From: Bin87 sp963665395
Lineage (GTDB): Bacteria > Chloroflexota > Dehalococcoidia > Lucifugimonadales > UBA3495
Length of the DNA: 64,000 bases
NCBI GenBank assembly: GCA_963665395.2
Contig: OY762251.1
Location: 2,914,001-2,978,000, forward strand
Direction: 5' to 3'
Shown here: positions 26,031 to 34,485 of the stretch, piece by piece
Layout of the letters: each line of letters starts with the position of its first letter
Numbering within the stretch: position 1 is the stretch's first letter
Position numbers and translations under genes: made by a program
Notes under the pieces: generated by a model
Told to the model about the DNA's origin: nothing
The model's input: the letters and a program-made list of their open reading frames with translations, nothing else
The model's database searches: none

Positions 26031-26525
26031 CTAGCTTCCCGGCGGCGGTTCGTTGAATTCGCGCCCTTCGGCGGCCGCCCTCAGGCGCGCTTCGTTCCAC
26101 TGCTGCCACCGCTTGCGCTCTGCGTCGGCCCCTTCGGCCCTACCCTCAGCCCTGCCGGCGGCCCGGCCCGCGGCCTCGCCGGCGGCCTCGCCGGCGGCCC
26201 GGCCCGCGGCTTTCATCTCTTCCAGCTCCTGCCGTCGCTTTTCCCGGTCCTTGCCGATTTGCGATAAAGCGTAAAACACTCTGATGCCTCCTTCCGCCAG
26301 CACGGCGATGACGCCGTAAGAGATGGCGCCCAGGCTCGCCATCTCTGCGACCGTATCCCAATGCTCCCAGAAACGCGCCTGGTTCGTCCAGAACCACGTC
26401 ATGAGCGCGGCGCCGAATGGCGAGGCCGCAAAATGCCTGACTTGCCACCCTTCCGGCTGTACCAGCCAATTCCAGAGATGACGAGGTATTGACTTGATCC
26501 CATCCCAAATGCCGCGCCACACCAT
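26031..26525 (-). CDS. Membrane protein with alanine-glycine heptad-like tail
   Basis: The 164-residue product has a Trp-rich N-terminus and one or two hydrophobic segments (about 35-50 and 62-88). A charged stretch KDREKRRQELEEMK follows, then about seven four-residue units (AGEA/AGRA/EGRA). The tail is probably a long helix or coiled coil. A second protein of the same design, with a different sequence, is at 55043-55597. The repeated codons are prone to slippage. Function unknown. Confidence 0.65.
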   Translation of the reverse strand: MVWRGIWDGIKSIPRHLWNWLVQPEGWQVRHFAASPFGAALMTWFWTNQARFWEHWDTVAEMASLGAISYGVIAVLAEGGIRVFYALSQIGKDREKRRQELEEMKAAGRAAGEAAGEAAGRAAGRAEGRAEGADAERKRWQQWNEARLRAAAEGREFNEPPPGS

Positions 26526-26546
26526 GGCCTGATTTTACCATTATTC

Positions 26547-26648
26547 GTCAGAAGCAGGATTTACGGGATTGAGATGATGGACAGGATGAGCGTATCTTCA
26601 TCCACTGGACGGTTCCAATCCTATAATCCTTAAAATCCCGAAAATCCT
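26547..26648. repeat. Repeat C copy, split by the IS110 element
   Basis: The left part runs from GTCAGAAGCAGGATTTACGG to AAAATCCT. The missing right end CTGCTTCTGAC is found at 27807-27817, directly after the IS. Joining the two on a single CT rebuilds the normal C terminus AATCCTGCTTCTGAC. Confidence 0.9.
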
Positions 26649-26836
26649 TGTATCTTGGAGAAGCCACGACGCGGCAGACCGTTAATCCTGGGGCTCGCTA
26701 TGCGAAGCCGTGAAGCAGCAAGGTCGCCGCGCCGTTCACCCTTGGCTAACCCGAACCGTTGTGGGGGGTACGACCCCGTATTGCAAGGCAGGGTAGTCCG
26801 GGCCTTGGCGCACCAAAGGTACGGGGAGTGTAAAAC
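26649..26836 (+). ncRNA. Predicted bridge RNA region of the IS110 element
   Basis: Two internal-loop hairpins can be drawn. The first has outer stem CGCGGC/GCCGCG (26670-26675 with 26726-26731) plus GACC/GGTC and an apical stem GGCTCGC/GCG-A-AGCC (26692-26709). Its left loop strand contains AATCCTG (26684-26690) and its right strand GAAGCAG (26712-26718), matching the two sides of the insertion site. The second spans about 26746-26796, with apical GGGG/CCCC. Its loop strands ACCGTTGT (26755-26762) and TGCAAG (26782-26787) can pair with the element's right and left ends, allowing wobbles. Confidence 0.7.
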
Positions 26837-27783
26837 ATGACCACCGGAGAAACAATCATCGGCATTGACGTGTCCCAAGCTTACCTGGATGGTTGGGCCT
26901 TCCCCGCCAACCAGGCCTGGCACGTGGAGTACACTGACGAAGCCCTGGCCCAGTTGGTGGCGGAACTGGTCCCGCTGCAACCGGCCCGGATCATCGTGGA
27001 GGCTACCGGCGGACTGGAAAGGACTGTGGTGGCGGAGTTGAGCGGGGCCGGACTGCCCGTAGTGGTGGTCAATCCCCGCCAGGTGCGGGAGTTCGCCCGG
27101 GCCACCGGACGGCTGGCCAAGACCGACCGGCTAGACGCCCAGATCCTGGCCGGCTTCGGGGATGCGCTGCGCCCGCCGGTGCGTCCACTGCCCGACGCTG
27201 AACAGCGGGAGTTGCAGTCCCTGACGCTCCGGCGCCGGCAACTCATTGCCATGCAGACCCAGGAATGCAACCGGCGGCGGCCCGTGTCGTCGGAACTGGT
27301 GCGCGCCCAGATTGACGACCACCTGGCGCTGCTGGGGGAACAAGTGGCCCAACTGGACCGGGACATCGCCGCTTTGTTGCAGCACAACCCGGTCTGGAAA
27401 GCCAAGGCCGAATTGCTGCGCTCCATCCCCGGCGTGGGGCCGGTCCTGGTCGCCACCTTGCTCGCCGAGGCGCCCGAATTGGGCCACGCCAGCCACCAGG
27501 AAATCGCCGCTTTGGCCGGCGTAGCCCCCTACAACCGCGACAGCGGTCGGTGGCGGGGCAAACGCTCCGTCTGGGCGGACGCCGACAGTTGCGAGCGGCG
27601 CTGTACATGGCTACTTTGGCCGCCACCAGGCATAATCCGGTCATCCGGGCCTGCTACCAGCGACTGCTGGCGGCGGGCAAAGCTCCCAAGGTGGCCTTGA
27701 CCGCGTGTATGCGCAAGCTGCTCACCTTCTGCAACGCCATCATCAAATCCAACACCCCCTGGCAGGCCCCCATCGCCGCCTAA
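26837..27783 (+). pseudogene. IS110-family recombinase with a one-base deletion
   Basis: The N-terminal DEDD RuvC-like domain is intact (D11 in GIDVS, E55 in IVEATGG, D97 and D100 in KTDRLDAQ). The C-terminal Tnp domain has SIPGVGPVLVATLLAEAPE and the catalytic serine S236 in NRDSGRWRGKR. After W246 (near 27575) the frame needs one extra G to continue as GGRRQLRAALYMATLAATRHN to the TAA at 27781. Restored length is about 315 residues. A truncated 287-residue product is what the present sequence encodes. Confidence 0.85.
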
Positions 27784-27987
27784 CCACTTGACCAGCAAGA
27801 CAGTTGCTGCTTCTGACAATTCCCGCGGTACAAGCGAGTGAGTTTCCGCGCCTGCCCGCTTCTGACGATTTCCCGGAAGCGGATTCGGGCGAGAGAAATC
27901 GCCGGGTTGAATTCGCCCGGCAACGGGCGCATACTGGCGCCGCTTGGTTTGAACGCCATCTCAATCTCAGGGAGGGAAAAGCGCGGA

Positions 27988-28968
27988 ATGGCAACACTGG
28001 TGACCGGCGGCGCCGGCTTTGTCGGCGCCAACATCGTGAAGGAATTAGCTCGGCGCGGCCACGATGTCGTCAGCCTGGACGTTCTGCCCGCCGACGCTCT
28101 GCTGACGGGCTTCCTGGGGGAACTGGCTTCCCGCGTCACCTTCCTCAACGGCGATATTCTGGACGTTGCCGGATTGGAAGCGTTGCGCCAAGACCACTCC
28201 ATCGACAAAGTAGTCCACGCCGCCGTGTTCACCGTCAACCGCACCGACCGGGAGACCGCCCGCAGCAAGGACATCCTCGACATCAACCTCACCGGCACCG
28301 GCAACCTGCTGGAGTTCGCCCGGCTGGCCGGCGTGGCGCGTTTCGTGTACGTCAGCTCCGGCGCCGCCTACGGCTTGACCCGCGATCCCGACCAGACCTA
28401 CAACGAAGACGACCATCCCCAGCCGGCCAACCTGTACGGCATCACCAAGCTGGCCAGCGAGCAATTGACCCGCCGCTACGGCGAACTCCACGGCTTCAGC
28501 GCCGCCAGCCTCCGCGTCAGCACTCCCTACGGCCCCATGGAGCGGGTCACCGGACACCGCGACAATATGTCCACCCCCTACCAGTGGACCGGCCAGCTGC
28601 TGCGCGGCGAACCCATCGAAATCGACGCCACCGACTACGGGCGCGACTACACCTACGTGGTGGACACCGGATCGGCGATTGCAACCGTCGTTGACGCGCC
28701 GGAACTGCCCCACGACCTGTACAACATCACCAACGGCGTCCCGGTTACCGGGGCTGAGATACAGCGGACGTTGGAGCAACTGTTCCCCGAAACCAGGCTG
28801 GTGGAACCGTCCGCGGCGGAACCGGCCAGCTCATCCCTAGGACCCACCCGTGGGCCGCTGTCCGGCTACCGGTTGTGGCACGATTTGGGATGGACACCGC
28901 AGTTCGACCTGGCGGCCGGCCTGAACGACTACGTGCAATGGCGCCGGGAATCCGGGTTTCTCGACTAG
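27988..28968 (+). CDS. NAD-dependent epimerase/dehydratase (extended SDR)
   Basis: This 326-residue extended SDR has the Rossmann motif TGGAGFVGANIV (6-17), the catalytic Ser region YVSSGAAYG and YGITK with the Tyr/Lys pair. A C-terminal substrate domain follows, with DYGRDYTYVVDTG. Such enzymes convert nucleotide sugars or related alcohols with NAD. ATG 27988 is used because GGGAGGG lies upstream; an ATG at 27838 would add a non-homologous leader. It heads a same-strand run of genes up to 36 kb. Confidence 0.9.
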   Translation: MATLVTGGAGFVGANIVKELARRGHDVVSLDVLPADALLTGFLGELASRVTFLNGDILDVAGLEALRQDHSIDKVVHAAVFTVNRTDRETARSKDILDINLTGTGNLLEFARLAGVARFVYVSSGAAYGLTRDPDQTYNEDDHPQPANLYGITKLASEQLTRRYGELHGFSAASLRVSTPYGPMERVTGHRDNMSTPYQWTGQLLRGEPIEIDATDYGRDYTYVVDTGSAIATVVDAPELPHDLYNITNGVPVTGAEIQRTLEQLFPETRLVEPSAAEPASSSLGPTRGPLSGYRLWHDLGWTPQFDLAAGLNDYVQWRRESGFLD

Positions 28969-28991
28969 CGCGCTTCATTTTCATCGACATT

Positions 28992-29019
28992 GTAGGGGCG
29001 AATAATCATTCGCCCCTAC
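28992..29019. repeat. Palindromic repeat A, copy 5
   Basis: GTAGGGGCGAATAATCATTC and matching right arm, 17 bp upstream of a deacetylase-family start codon. Confidence 0.85.
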
Positions 29020-29036
29020 CGCAAGGAGTAGAGATC

Positions 29037-29951
29037 ATGGCGCTGCCGCCCGACCGCATCGACTACTTGCCCATCATCGACCGCCCGGTCATCAAGTGGC
29101 CCAACGACGCGAGGGTGGCCCTTTGGATCTCACCCAACGTCGAACACTATGAATACCTGCCCGTCAACGAGGGCGTGCGCGACCCGTGGCCGCGGATGCC
29201 CTATCCCGACGTGCAGCAGTACACCTACCGCGACTACGGCAACCGCGTCGGCTTCTGGCGGATGCTGGAACCGCTGGACAAGCACGGCATCCGCTGCTGC
29301 ATCTCGCTGAACCTGGCGGTTCTGGAACACTTTCCCGAAATCGCCGAAGCCATGATCGAGCGGGATTACGACTTCATGAGCCACGGCATCTACAACACCC
29401 GCTACCTCTACACCTGCACCGAGGACGAGGAGCGCGAGTTCTACCGGGACTGCATCGACACCCTGAAGCGACACACCGGCAAGCAGCTCAAAGGGATGCT
29501 TGGCCCGGCCATCTCCGGCAGCGTCAGCACCCCCGACCTAATGGCCGAGGCCGGCCTGATCTACCACACCGACTGGTTCCACGACGACCAGCCCACGCCC
29601 ATCAAGGTGAACAACGGAGGCAAGCTGGTGTCGGTGCCCTACTCCATCGAGCTGAACGACTCGTCCGTGCTCCGCGACAACCACTACACCGCCGAGTACT
29701 TCGCCGACATCTGCAAGCGCCAGTTCGACCGCCTCTACGAAGAGGGCGCCGAGAGCGGCCGCGTGATGTGCATCGCCCTGCATCCCTTTTTGATCGGCCA
29801 GCCCCACCGTATCAAGTACCTGGACGATGTGCTGGGCTACATCATGGCTCACGACGGAGTCTGGCAGACCACGGCCGACGAAATCGCCGAATACTACATC
29901 GCCAACTACTACGACCAGGCCATGACCCACGCCCAGCGATTTGCCCGGTAA
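29037..29951 (+). CDS. Polysaccharide-deacetylase-fold (CE4-like) protein
   Basis: The 304-residue NodB-fold protein resembles the PuuE/allantoinase-like branch: RVALWISPNVEHYEY, YGNRVGFWRMLEPLDKHGIR, MSHGIYNTRYLY and LGPAISGSVSTPDLMAEAGL. The His of MSHG sits where a metal ligand is expected, but the usual catalytic Asp-Asp pair is modified to SPNVE, so hydrolysis of an acetyl group is doubtful. AAGGAG precedes ATG 29037. The next gene is a diverged paralogue, suggesting two subunits or substrates of one pathway. Confidence 0.85.
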   Translation: MALPPDRIDYLPIIDRPVIKWPNDARVALWISPNVEHYEYLPVNEGVRDPWPRMPYPDVQQYTYRDYGNRVGFWRMLEPLDKHGIRCCISLNLAVLEHFPEIAEAMIERDYDFMSHGIYNTRYLYTCTEDEEREFYRDCIDTLKRHTGKQLKGMLGPAISGSVSTPDLMAEAGLIYHTDWFHDDQPTPIKVNNGGKLVSVPYSIELNDSSVLRDNHYTAEYFADICKRQFDRLYEEGAESGRVMCIALHPFLIGQPHRIKYLDDVLGYIMAHDGVWQTTADEIAEYYIANYYDQAMTHAQRFAR

Positions 29952-29963
29952 CTCGACATTCCC

Positions 29964-29990
29964 GTAGGGGCGAATAATCATTCGCCCCTG
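29964..29990. repeat. Palindromic repeat A, copy 6
   Basis: One-mismatch copy (right arm ends CCCCTG) in the short gap between the two deacetylase-family genes. It occupies the same relative place as copy 5. Confidence 0.85.
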
Positions 29991-30011
29991 CCTCACAGGA
30001 GCATCGCCAAT

Positions 30012-30923
30012 ATGCCCGCACAACGAACCTTCGGCATGGACCACCCCCATCACGAGTGGTCGCCCATCATCACCCGTCCGGCCCTGCGCTGGCCCAATGA
30101 CACGCGGGTGGCTCTGTGCGTAATCCTGGTGTTGGAGCACATGGAATGGCAGGCGCCCGAGGGAAGTTTCGTAGTGGCCAGCCTCGCCGGCGGCTCCGCC
30201 CCCCGTGCGTTCCCCGACTACGCCCGCCTGTCCCACCGGGAATACGGGCACCGGGTAGGCATCTTCCGTCTCCTGGACACTCTGGAGAAGCACGGCATCG
30301 CGGCCACCATCGCCATGGACGCCATCACCGCCGAAAACTACCCGTTCCTGGTGCGGCACTGCCTGGACCGGGGCTGCGAAATCATCGGCCACGGCGTCTC
30401 CGTCAGCCGGATGATTACCGGCAACATGGCCGAGGACGAGGAACGGGAATACATCCGACAGTCCATCGAAGCCGTGGCGCAGGCGACCGGCCAAGCCCCG
30501 CAGGGCTGGCTGGGGCCGGAATACGGCGAGTCGGAGCGCACGCCGCAACTGCTGGCCGAGGCCGGCCTGCGTTACGTCTGCGACTGGACCAACGACGAGC
30601 AGCCCTTCCCCATGACCACCGGGGATAATCCCTTCTTCGCCCTGCCGCTGCTCTACGAGTTGGACGACGTCGCGTCCCTGGCGCAACGCAAGGTCACCGT
30701 TGCAGACTACCAGCGGCGGTTGACCGAAAGTTTCGACGTGCTAAACGCCGACGGAGCTGCCAACGGCCGGCTGATGGCCTTGAACTGGCATCCCTGGCTG
30801 CTGGGCCAACCCTTCCGCGTCGGCGCGGTGGACGATGCGCTGGCCTACATGATGGCGCAAGGCGGCGTTTGGCCGGCCACCGGGTCCGAGATTATCGACT
30901 GGTACGAGTCGCAAGCGAGTTGA
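30012..30923 (+). CDS. Polysaccharide-deacetylase-fold (CE4-like) protein
   Basis: This 303-residue paralogue of the preceding gene has RPALRWPNDTRVALCVILVLEH, REYGHRVGIFRLLDTLEKHG, IGHGVSVSRMI and LGPEYGESERTPQLLAEAGL. The Glu in VLEH and His in IGHG are candidate metal ligands. It is cytosolic, with no signal peptide. AGGAG lies upstream of ATG 30012. The shared block RxxNDxRVAL and the conserved C-terminus (ALHP/NWHPxLLGQPxR) show duplication from one ancestor. The most similar characterised enzymes act on allantoin or on N-acyl groups. Confidence 0.87.
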   Translation: MPAQRTFGMDHPHHEWSPIITRPALRWPNDTRVALCVILVLEHMEWQAPEGSFVVASLAGGSAPRAFPDYARLSHREYGHRVGIFRLLDTLEKHGIAATIAMDAITAENYPFLVRHCLDRGCEIIGHGVSVSRMITGNMAEDEEREYIRQSIEAVAQATGQAPQGWLGPEYGESERTPQLLAEAGLRYVCDWTNDEQPFPMTTGDNPFFALPLLYELDDVASLAQRKVTVADYQRRLTESFDVLNADGAANGRLMALNWHPWLLGQPFRVGAVDDALAYMMAQGGVWPATGSEIIDWYESQAS

Positions 30924-30975
30924 AAGGCGATTGTGGCAGCCTGGTTATAGCGAAGTTATCCCAAGTTAGCGTTTC

Positions 30976-31004
30976 TTGATAATGTGGGGTAATTTTGGTA
31001 TAAA
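30976..31004 (+). promoter_or_regulatory. Sigma-70 promoter for a leaderless ATPase gene
   Basis: TTGATA (30976-30981), a 17-bp spacer and TATAAA (30999-31004) lie eight bases before ATG 31013. A start about seven bases after the -10 would begin the transcript at or next to the start codon, and no ribosome site is present. Confidence 0.65.
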
Positions 31005-31012
31005 CTGCCCTT

Positions 31013-32209
31013 ATGGACCCGATTAACAATCCCTTTAACCCCGGAGCCGGTACGCCGCCTCCGGAACTGGCCGGCCGCGACGAGATCCGTGAGGCGGCTC
31101 GCATTGCGCTGGAACGAACCAGAATAGGTCGTGCCAGCAGAAGTCTGATCATGGTCGGGCTGCGCGGCGTCGGCAAAACCGTCCTGTTGGACCGCATACG
31201 CGAGGATGCGGAAGCCGGAAGCATATACGCGTTGCGAGTGGAAGCGCCGGAAAGTCGCTCTCTTCCCGCCGTCCTGGCGCCACAATTGCGCATCGCGTTG
31301 TTGAAACTCTCCCACCGAGAGCGGGCCAGGCAGTTGGCGCAACGAGCGCTCCGGGCGCTGGCCGGTTTCGCCAGCAGCCTGAAGGTACGGTACCACGATA
31401 TTGAGATTAGTCTAGACTATGATCCGGAACCCGGTCTGGCAGACAACGGGGATTTGGAGTCCGACCTACAAGCTTTGCTGGAAGTGGTGGGGGCAGCCGC
31501 AAAGGCGGAAAGCGCCTGCGTAGCGCTGTTCGTTGACGAACTGCAATACGTGAAAGAGGATGAACTGGCGGCGTTAATCATGGCCCTGCATCGGACGGCG
31601 CAGCGACAGTTGCCCGTTATCATGCTTGGCGCCGGCCTTCCCCAGATACGCGGCAACATGGGCAGAGCGAAATCCTACGCTGAGCGGCTTTTCGAGTTTC
31701 CCGAAATCGGAGCGTTGTCCCTCTCAGACGCCCGGCGCGCGATTGCCAAACCCGCCCAAGCCGAAGGAGTCGCAATAGATGACGACGCCCTTGACGCCAT
31801 CGTTGACCGGACGCGCTGCTATCCTTACTTCCTGCAAGAATGGGGCAAGCACGCTTGGGATGTCGCCGAAAGTTCTCCAATCACGGCTGCCAATGTTGCG
31901 GTCGCGTCACAACTGGCAAACGCCGCTCTGGATGAGAGTTTCTTTCTGGTCCGTTTTGACCGGCTGACTCCCTTGGAAAAAAGATACGTGCGAGCCATGG
32001 CGCAACTCGGCCCCGGCCCCCATCGTTCCGGCGATATTGCCGGCGAGTTGAACCGTTCGGTCAACTCCCTGGCGCCTACTCGCAGCCAACTAATCAACAA
32101 GGGCACAATTTGGAGTCCAGGCCACGGCGACACTGCTTTTACCGTGCCAATGTTCGACGAGTTCATGCTGCGCATCATGCCGGGCGATGACTGGCGGTCA
32201 GCGCAGTAG
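31013..32209 (+). CDS. AAA/STAND-type ATP-binding protein with winged-helix tail
   Basis: The 398-residue ATPase has Walker A GLRGVGKTVLL (49-59) and Walker B VALFVDELQYV, followed by a sensor-like VIMLGAGLPQI. The last ~90 residues (TPLEKRYVRAMAQLGPG...RSQLINKGTIW) look like a winged helix. It matches the family of archaeal-type AAA ATPases often found alone on bacterial chromosomes, of unclear role. Its AT-richer upstream region, own promoter and leaderless start set it apart from the genes around it, which suggests separate acquisition. Confidence 0.87.
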   Translation: MDPINNPFNPGAGTPPPELAGRDEIREAARIALERTRIGRASRSLIMVGLRGVGKTVLLDRIREDAEAGSIYALRVEAPESRSLPAVLAPQLRIALLKLSHRERARQLAQRALRALAGFASSLKVRYHDIEISLDYDPEPGLADNGDLESDLQALLEVVGAAAKAESACVALFVDELQYVKEDELAALIMALHRTAQRQLPVIMLGAGLPQIRGNMGRAKSYAERLFEFPEIGALSLSDARRAIAKPAQAEGVAIDDDALDAIVDRTRCYPYFLQEWGKHAWDVAESSPITAANVAVASQLANAALDESFFLVRFDRLTPLEKRYVRAMAQLGPGPHRSGDIAGELNRSVNSLAPTRSQLINKGTIWSPGHGDTAFTVPMFDEFMLRIMPGDDWRSAQ

Positions 32210-32228
32210 CGCAACCGGGGGTGAACCC

Positions 32229-33764
32229 ATGCCTTCCTCACTTATTCGCGGCAAGCACATCCTCACCGCCGACGGTTCCGGCGCCGTTGCCGCGCATTAC
32301 GATGCGGCGATTTACCAGGAAAACGGCGTCATCAAAGACATCGGCCCGTACCAGGAACTCCGGGCGAAATACGCGCCCGACACCGAGCTGGGCGGCCCGA
32401 ACTACGCCGTCATTCCCGGCCTGGTCAACTCCCACCACCACGGGCGCGGCGTCACCACGCTCCAAATGGGCACCTGCGACGACTGCCTCGAGGTCTGGAT
32501 CCTGGCCGGCTGGGGCCGCCGTCCCTATGACCACTATCTGATGACCCTGTACACCGCCCTGAATATGCTGGAATCCGGCACCACCACCGTCATGTACAAC
32601 CACCCCCAGACGGCGGCCGCCACCTTGAAAGAGGATGCGGATGCCGTCTTGCGCGGATTCCTTGACGCCGGGATGCGGGTAGCGTTTTCCAGCTACCTGC
32701 GCAACCAGAACCGCGTGGTCTATGCTGGCGACGATGACTTCCTGGGCAGCCTGCCGGCGGACTTGGCCGACGACGTGCGCAGCTACCTGTCCGTGGCGCA
32801 TATGAGCGACGACGACTACTTCGCTTTCAGCGACCAGATGCACCGGGAGTACCACCGACACCCGTCGGGCAAGGTGCGCGTCCTGTTCAGCCCCGCCAAC
32901 GCGCAGTGGAACACCGACGAATTCCTGCTGCGCTGCAAGGAGCAGGCGGCCAGCCACCAGACCGGCATCCATATGCACTTGGTGGAAAGCCCCTACCAGA
33001 AGGACTACGGCATCCTCGCCTGGGGCAAGACGCCGGTGGAACACCTGCAGGATCTGGAGTTCCTGGGGCCGGAAGTCTCGTTTGCCCACGCCGTCTGGCT
33101 CACCGAGCATGACATCGAGCTGCTGGCCGACGCCGGCGCCACCGTTTGCCACAACGCCAGCTCCAACCTGCGCCTCAAAAACGGCATCGCGCCCGTGAAC
33201 CCCATGCTGGCCCGGGGCGTCAACGTCGCCATGGGCACCGACAGCACCGCCATCAACGACGATGACGACCTGCTACAGGAGATGCGCCTGGTCAGCAAGC
33301 TGCACCGCCAGCCCGTCATCGGCGAACCCGCCATCACCGTTGACCAAGTGCTTTCCATGGCCACGGCCAACGCCGCCGCGCCCACCGGCTTCGCCGGAGA
33401 AATCGGAGCGCTGGAGCCGGGCCGCCGCGCCGATCTGGTGCTGATACGCCTCGACGGACTGGAAGACCCCTACCTGGAGGCGGACACTCCGCCGACCGAG
33501 GTGGTGCTGGGCCGCGCCAAGTCCCGGGACATCGCGGCGGTGATAGTTGACGGCGAGGTTCTGCTCCGCGATGGCGTCCACACCCGCGCCAACAAGGCCG
33601 ACGTGGCGGCGGAACTGCGCGAGCAACTGGCTCGTCCCGTAGAACCTGAAACCCTGGCGACGCGGCGCATGGCCAGCCTGCTGTCTCCCTACGTGGAGCA
33701 GTTCTACCGCAGCCGCCCGCCGGCCCTGGGAACGCCTCACTACGTGTACAACAGCCGGACGTGA
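32229..33764 (+). CDS. Amidohydrolase (cytosine deaminase/AtzA-like)
   Basis: The 511-residue metal-dependent hydrolase has SHHHGRG after the first strand, His in GIHMHLVES, His in SFAHAVWLT and Asp in NVAMGTDSTAINDD, the ligand set of mononuclear amidohydrolases. The C-terminal SATANAAAPTGF...GALEPGRRADLVLI is typical of the ATZ/TRZ/8-oxoguanine deaminase group. It hydrolyses a C-N bond in a purine, pyrimidine, triazine or similar compound. Start ATG 32229 follows GGGGGTGAA. It is 19 bp downstream of the ATPase gene. Confidence 0.9.
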   Translation: MPSSLIRGKHILTADGSGAVAAHYDAAIYQENGVIKDIGPYQELRAKYAPDTELGGPNYAVIPGLVNSHHHGRGVTTLQMGTCDDCLEVWILAGWGRRPYDHYLMTLYTALNMLESGTTTVMYNHPQTAAATLKEDADAVLRGFLDAGMRVAFSSYLRNQNRVVYAGDDDFLGSLPADLADDVRSYLSVAHMSDDDYFAFSDQMHREYHRHPSGKVRVLFSPANAQWNTDEFLLRCKEQAASHQTGIHMHLVESPYQKDYGILAWGKTPVEHLQDLEFLGPEVSFAHAVWLTEHDIELLADAGATVCHNASSNLRLKNGIAPVNPMLARGVNVAMGTDSTAINDDDDLLQEMRLVSKLHRQPVIGEPAITVDQVLSMATANAAAPTGFAGEIGALEPGRRADLVLIRLDGLEDPYLEADTPPTEVVLGRAKSRDIAAVIVDGEVLLRDGVHTRANKADVAAELREQLARPVEPETLATRRMASLLSPYVEQFYRSRPPALGTPHYVYNSRT

Positions 33765-33844
33765 TAGACGGTTTGACCAACGCGCCAACGGTGTGATAAT
33801 GAAACGCCAATTCGTCCGCAACGCGCACTGGAGGGTAATCTGAA

Positions 33845-34468
33845 ATGACCGCCATATCGGCAAAAGTGGGCATCGCCAAAATGGGGGGCGAACGGTTTCA
33901 CCACGCCGAGGCCGTGGTGGACGTGTGGGCCGATCATTCGGTCTTCCCGGCGGCCGTCCTGAACAAACTGGGCATCGAACCCGGCTGCCAGCAGGCCGTC
34001 AAACTGCCCGACGGCAGCCTGGACGATTGGGGCTACGGCATCGCCCTGCTGGAGATTGGCGGCCAGCAATGGCCTTGCCCGGTGGTGTTCAGCCCCAATG
34101 ACGAATACCGGCTTGGCGCCACTGCGCTCCAGATTTTCAACCTTGACGAGGATTACAAAACCGGCGCGCTCGTTGCCGCCGTCCCACTGTCATTGGGTCG
34201 GAGCGAGGATATCAGTCCCAACGAGTTTGCCAGGCTGACCGCGGTGGCTCCGCGGGAAGGGTACCGCATCTGGCTTCATTATGAAGACGGCGTTGCGGGC
34301 GAGATAGACTTGTCGCACCTGGCTGGAAAGCCGGCTTTCTGGCGTTGGGAAGACCGCGGGTTCTTTGAATCACTGCGGATTGGGGATCACGGTGGGGTAG
34401 AGTGGGATGATGATGTTGCGCTGTGCGGCGACGCACTGTATCTAGAGCTCACTGGACAGGTCGTTTAA
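33845..34468 (+). CDS. Degenerate retropepsin-like domain fused to DUF2442
   Basis: Residues 1-115 follow the pattern of the bacterial retroviral-type aspartic protease family (AEAVVDVWADHSVFP, VKLPDGSLDDWGYGIALLEI, EYRLGATALQIFNL). The catalytic D-T/S-G is replaced by DVW, so it cannot be an active protease of that class. Residues ~133-205 form a DUF2442 domain (GYRIWLHYEDGVAGEIDLSH). DUF2442 usually pairs with DUF4160, and that gene follows 17 bp downstream. The fusion suggests the first domain acts as a binding or dimerisation module. Confidence 0.75.
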   Translation: MTAISAKVGIAKMGGERFHHAEAVVDVWADHSVFPAAVLNKLGIEPGCQQAVKLPDGSLDDWGYGIALLEIGGQQWPCPVVFSPNDEYRLGATALQIFNLDEDYKTGALVAAVPLSLGRSEDISPNEFARLTAVAPREGYRIWLHYEDGVAGEIDLSHLAGKPAFWRWEDRGFFESLRIGDHGGVEWDDDVALCGDALYLELTGQVV

Positions 34469-34485
34469 CTGACCGCGGTCAAGTT

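Larger units (their letters stand above)
26649..27808 (+). mobile_element. IS110-family insertion sequence in repeat C
   Basis: The element is 1160 bp counting one core dinucleotide. It has no terminal inverted repeats. A CT dinucleotide lies at both junctions (26647-26648 and 27807-27808), as known for IS110-type members such as IS621. A 188-bp 5' non-coding region, one recombinase gene and only 23 bp after the stop fit the IS110 rather than the IS1111 group. The recombinase gene has a one-base deletion. Confidence 0.88.

Noticed and set aside
26649..27808. Programmed frameshift in the IS110 recombinase
   Set aside because: IS110 recombinases are normally a single frame, no slippery heptamer is visible, and one missing G in a GGGG run explains the break.
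29538..30686. 382-codon frame on the minus strand
   Set aside because: It is the antisense of the two deacetylase-family genes, with no plausible protein features, as expected in GC-rich DNA.
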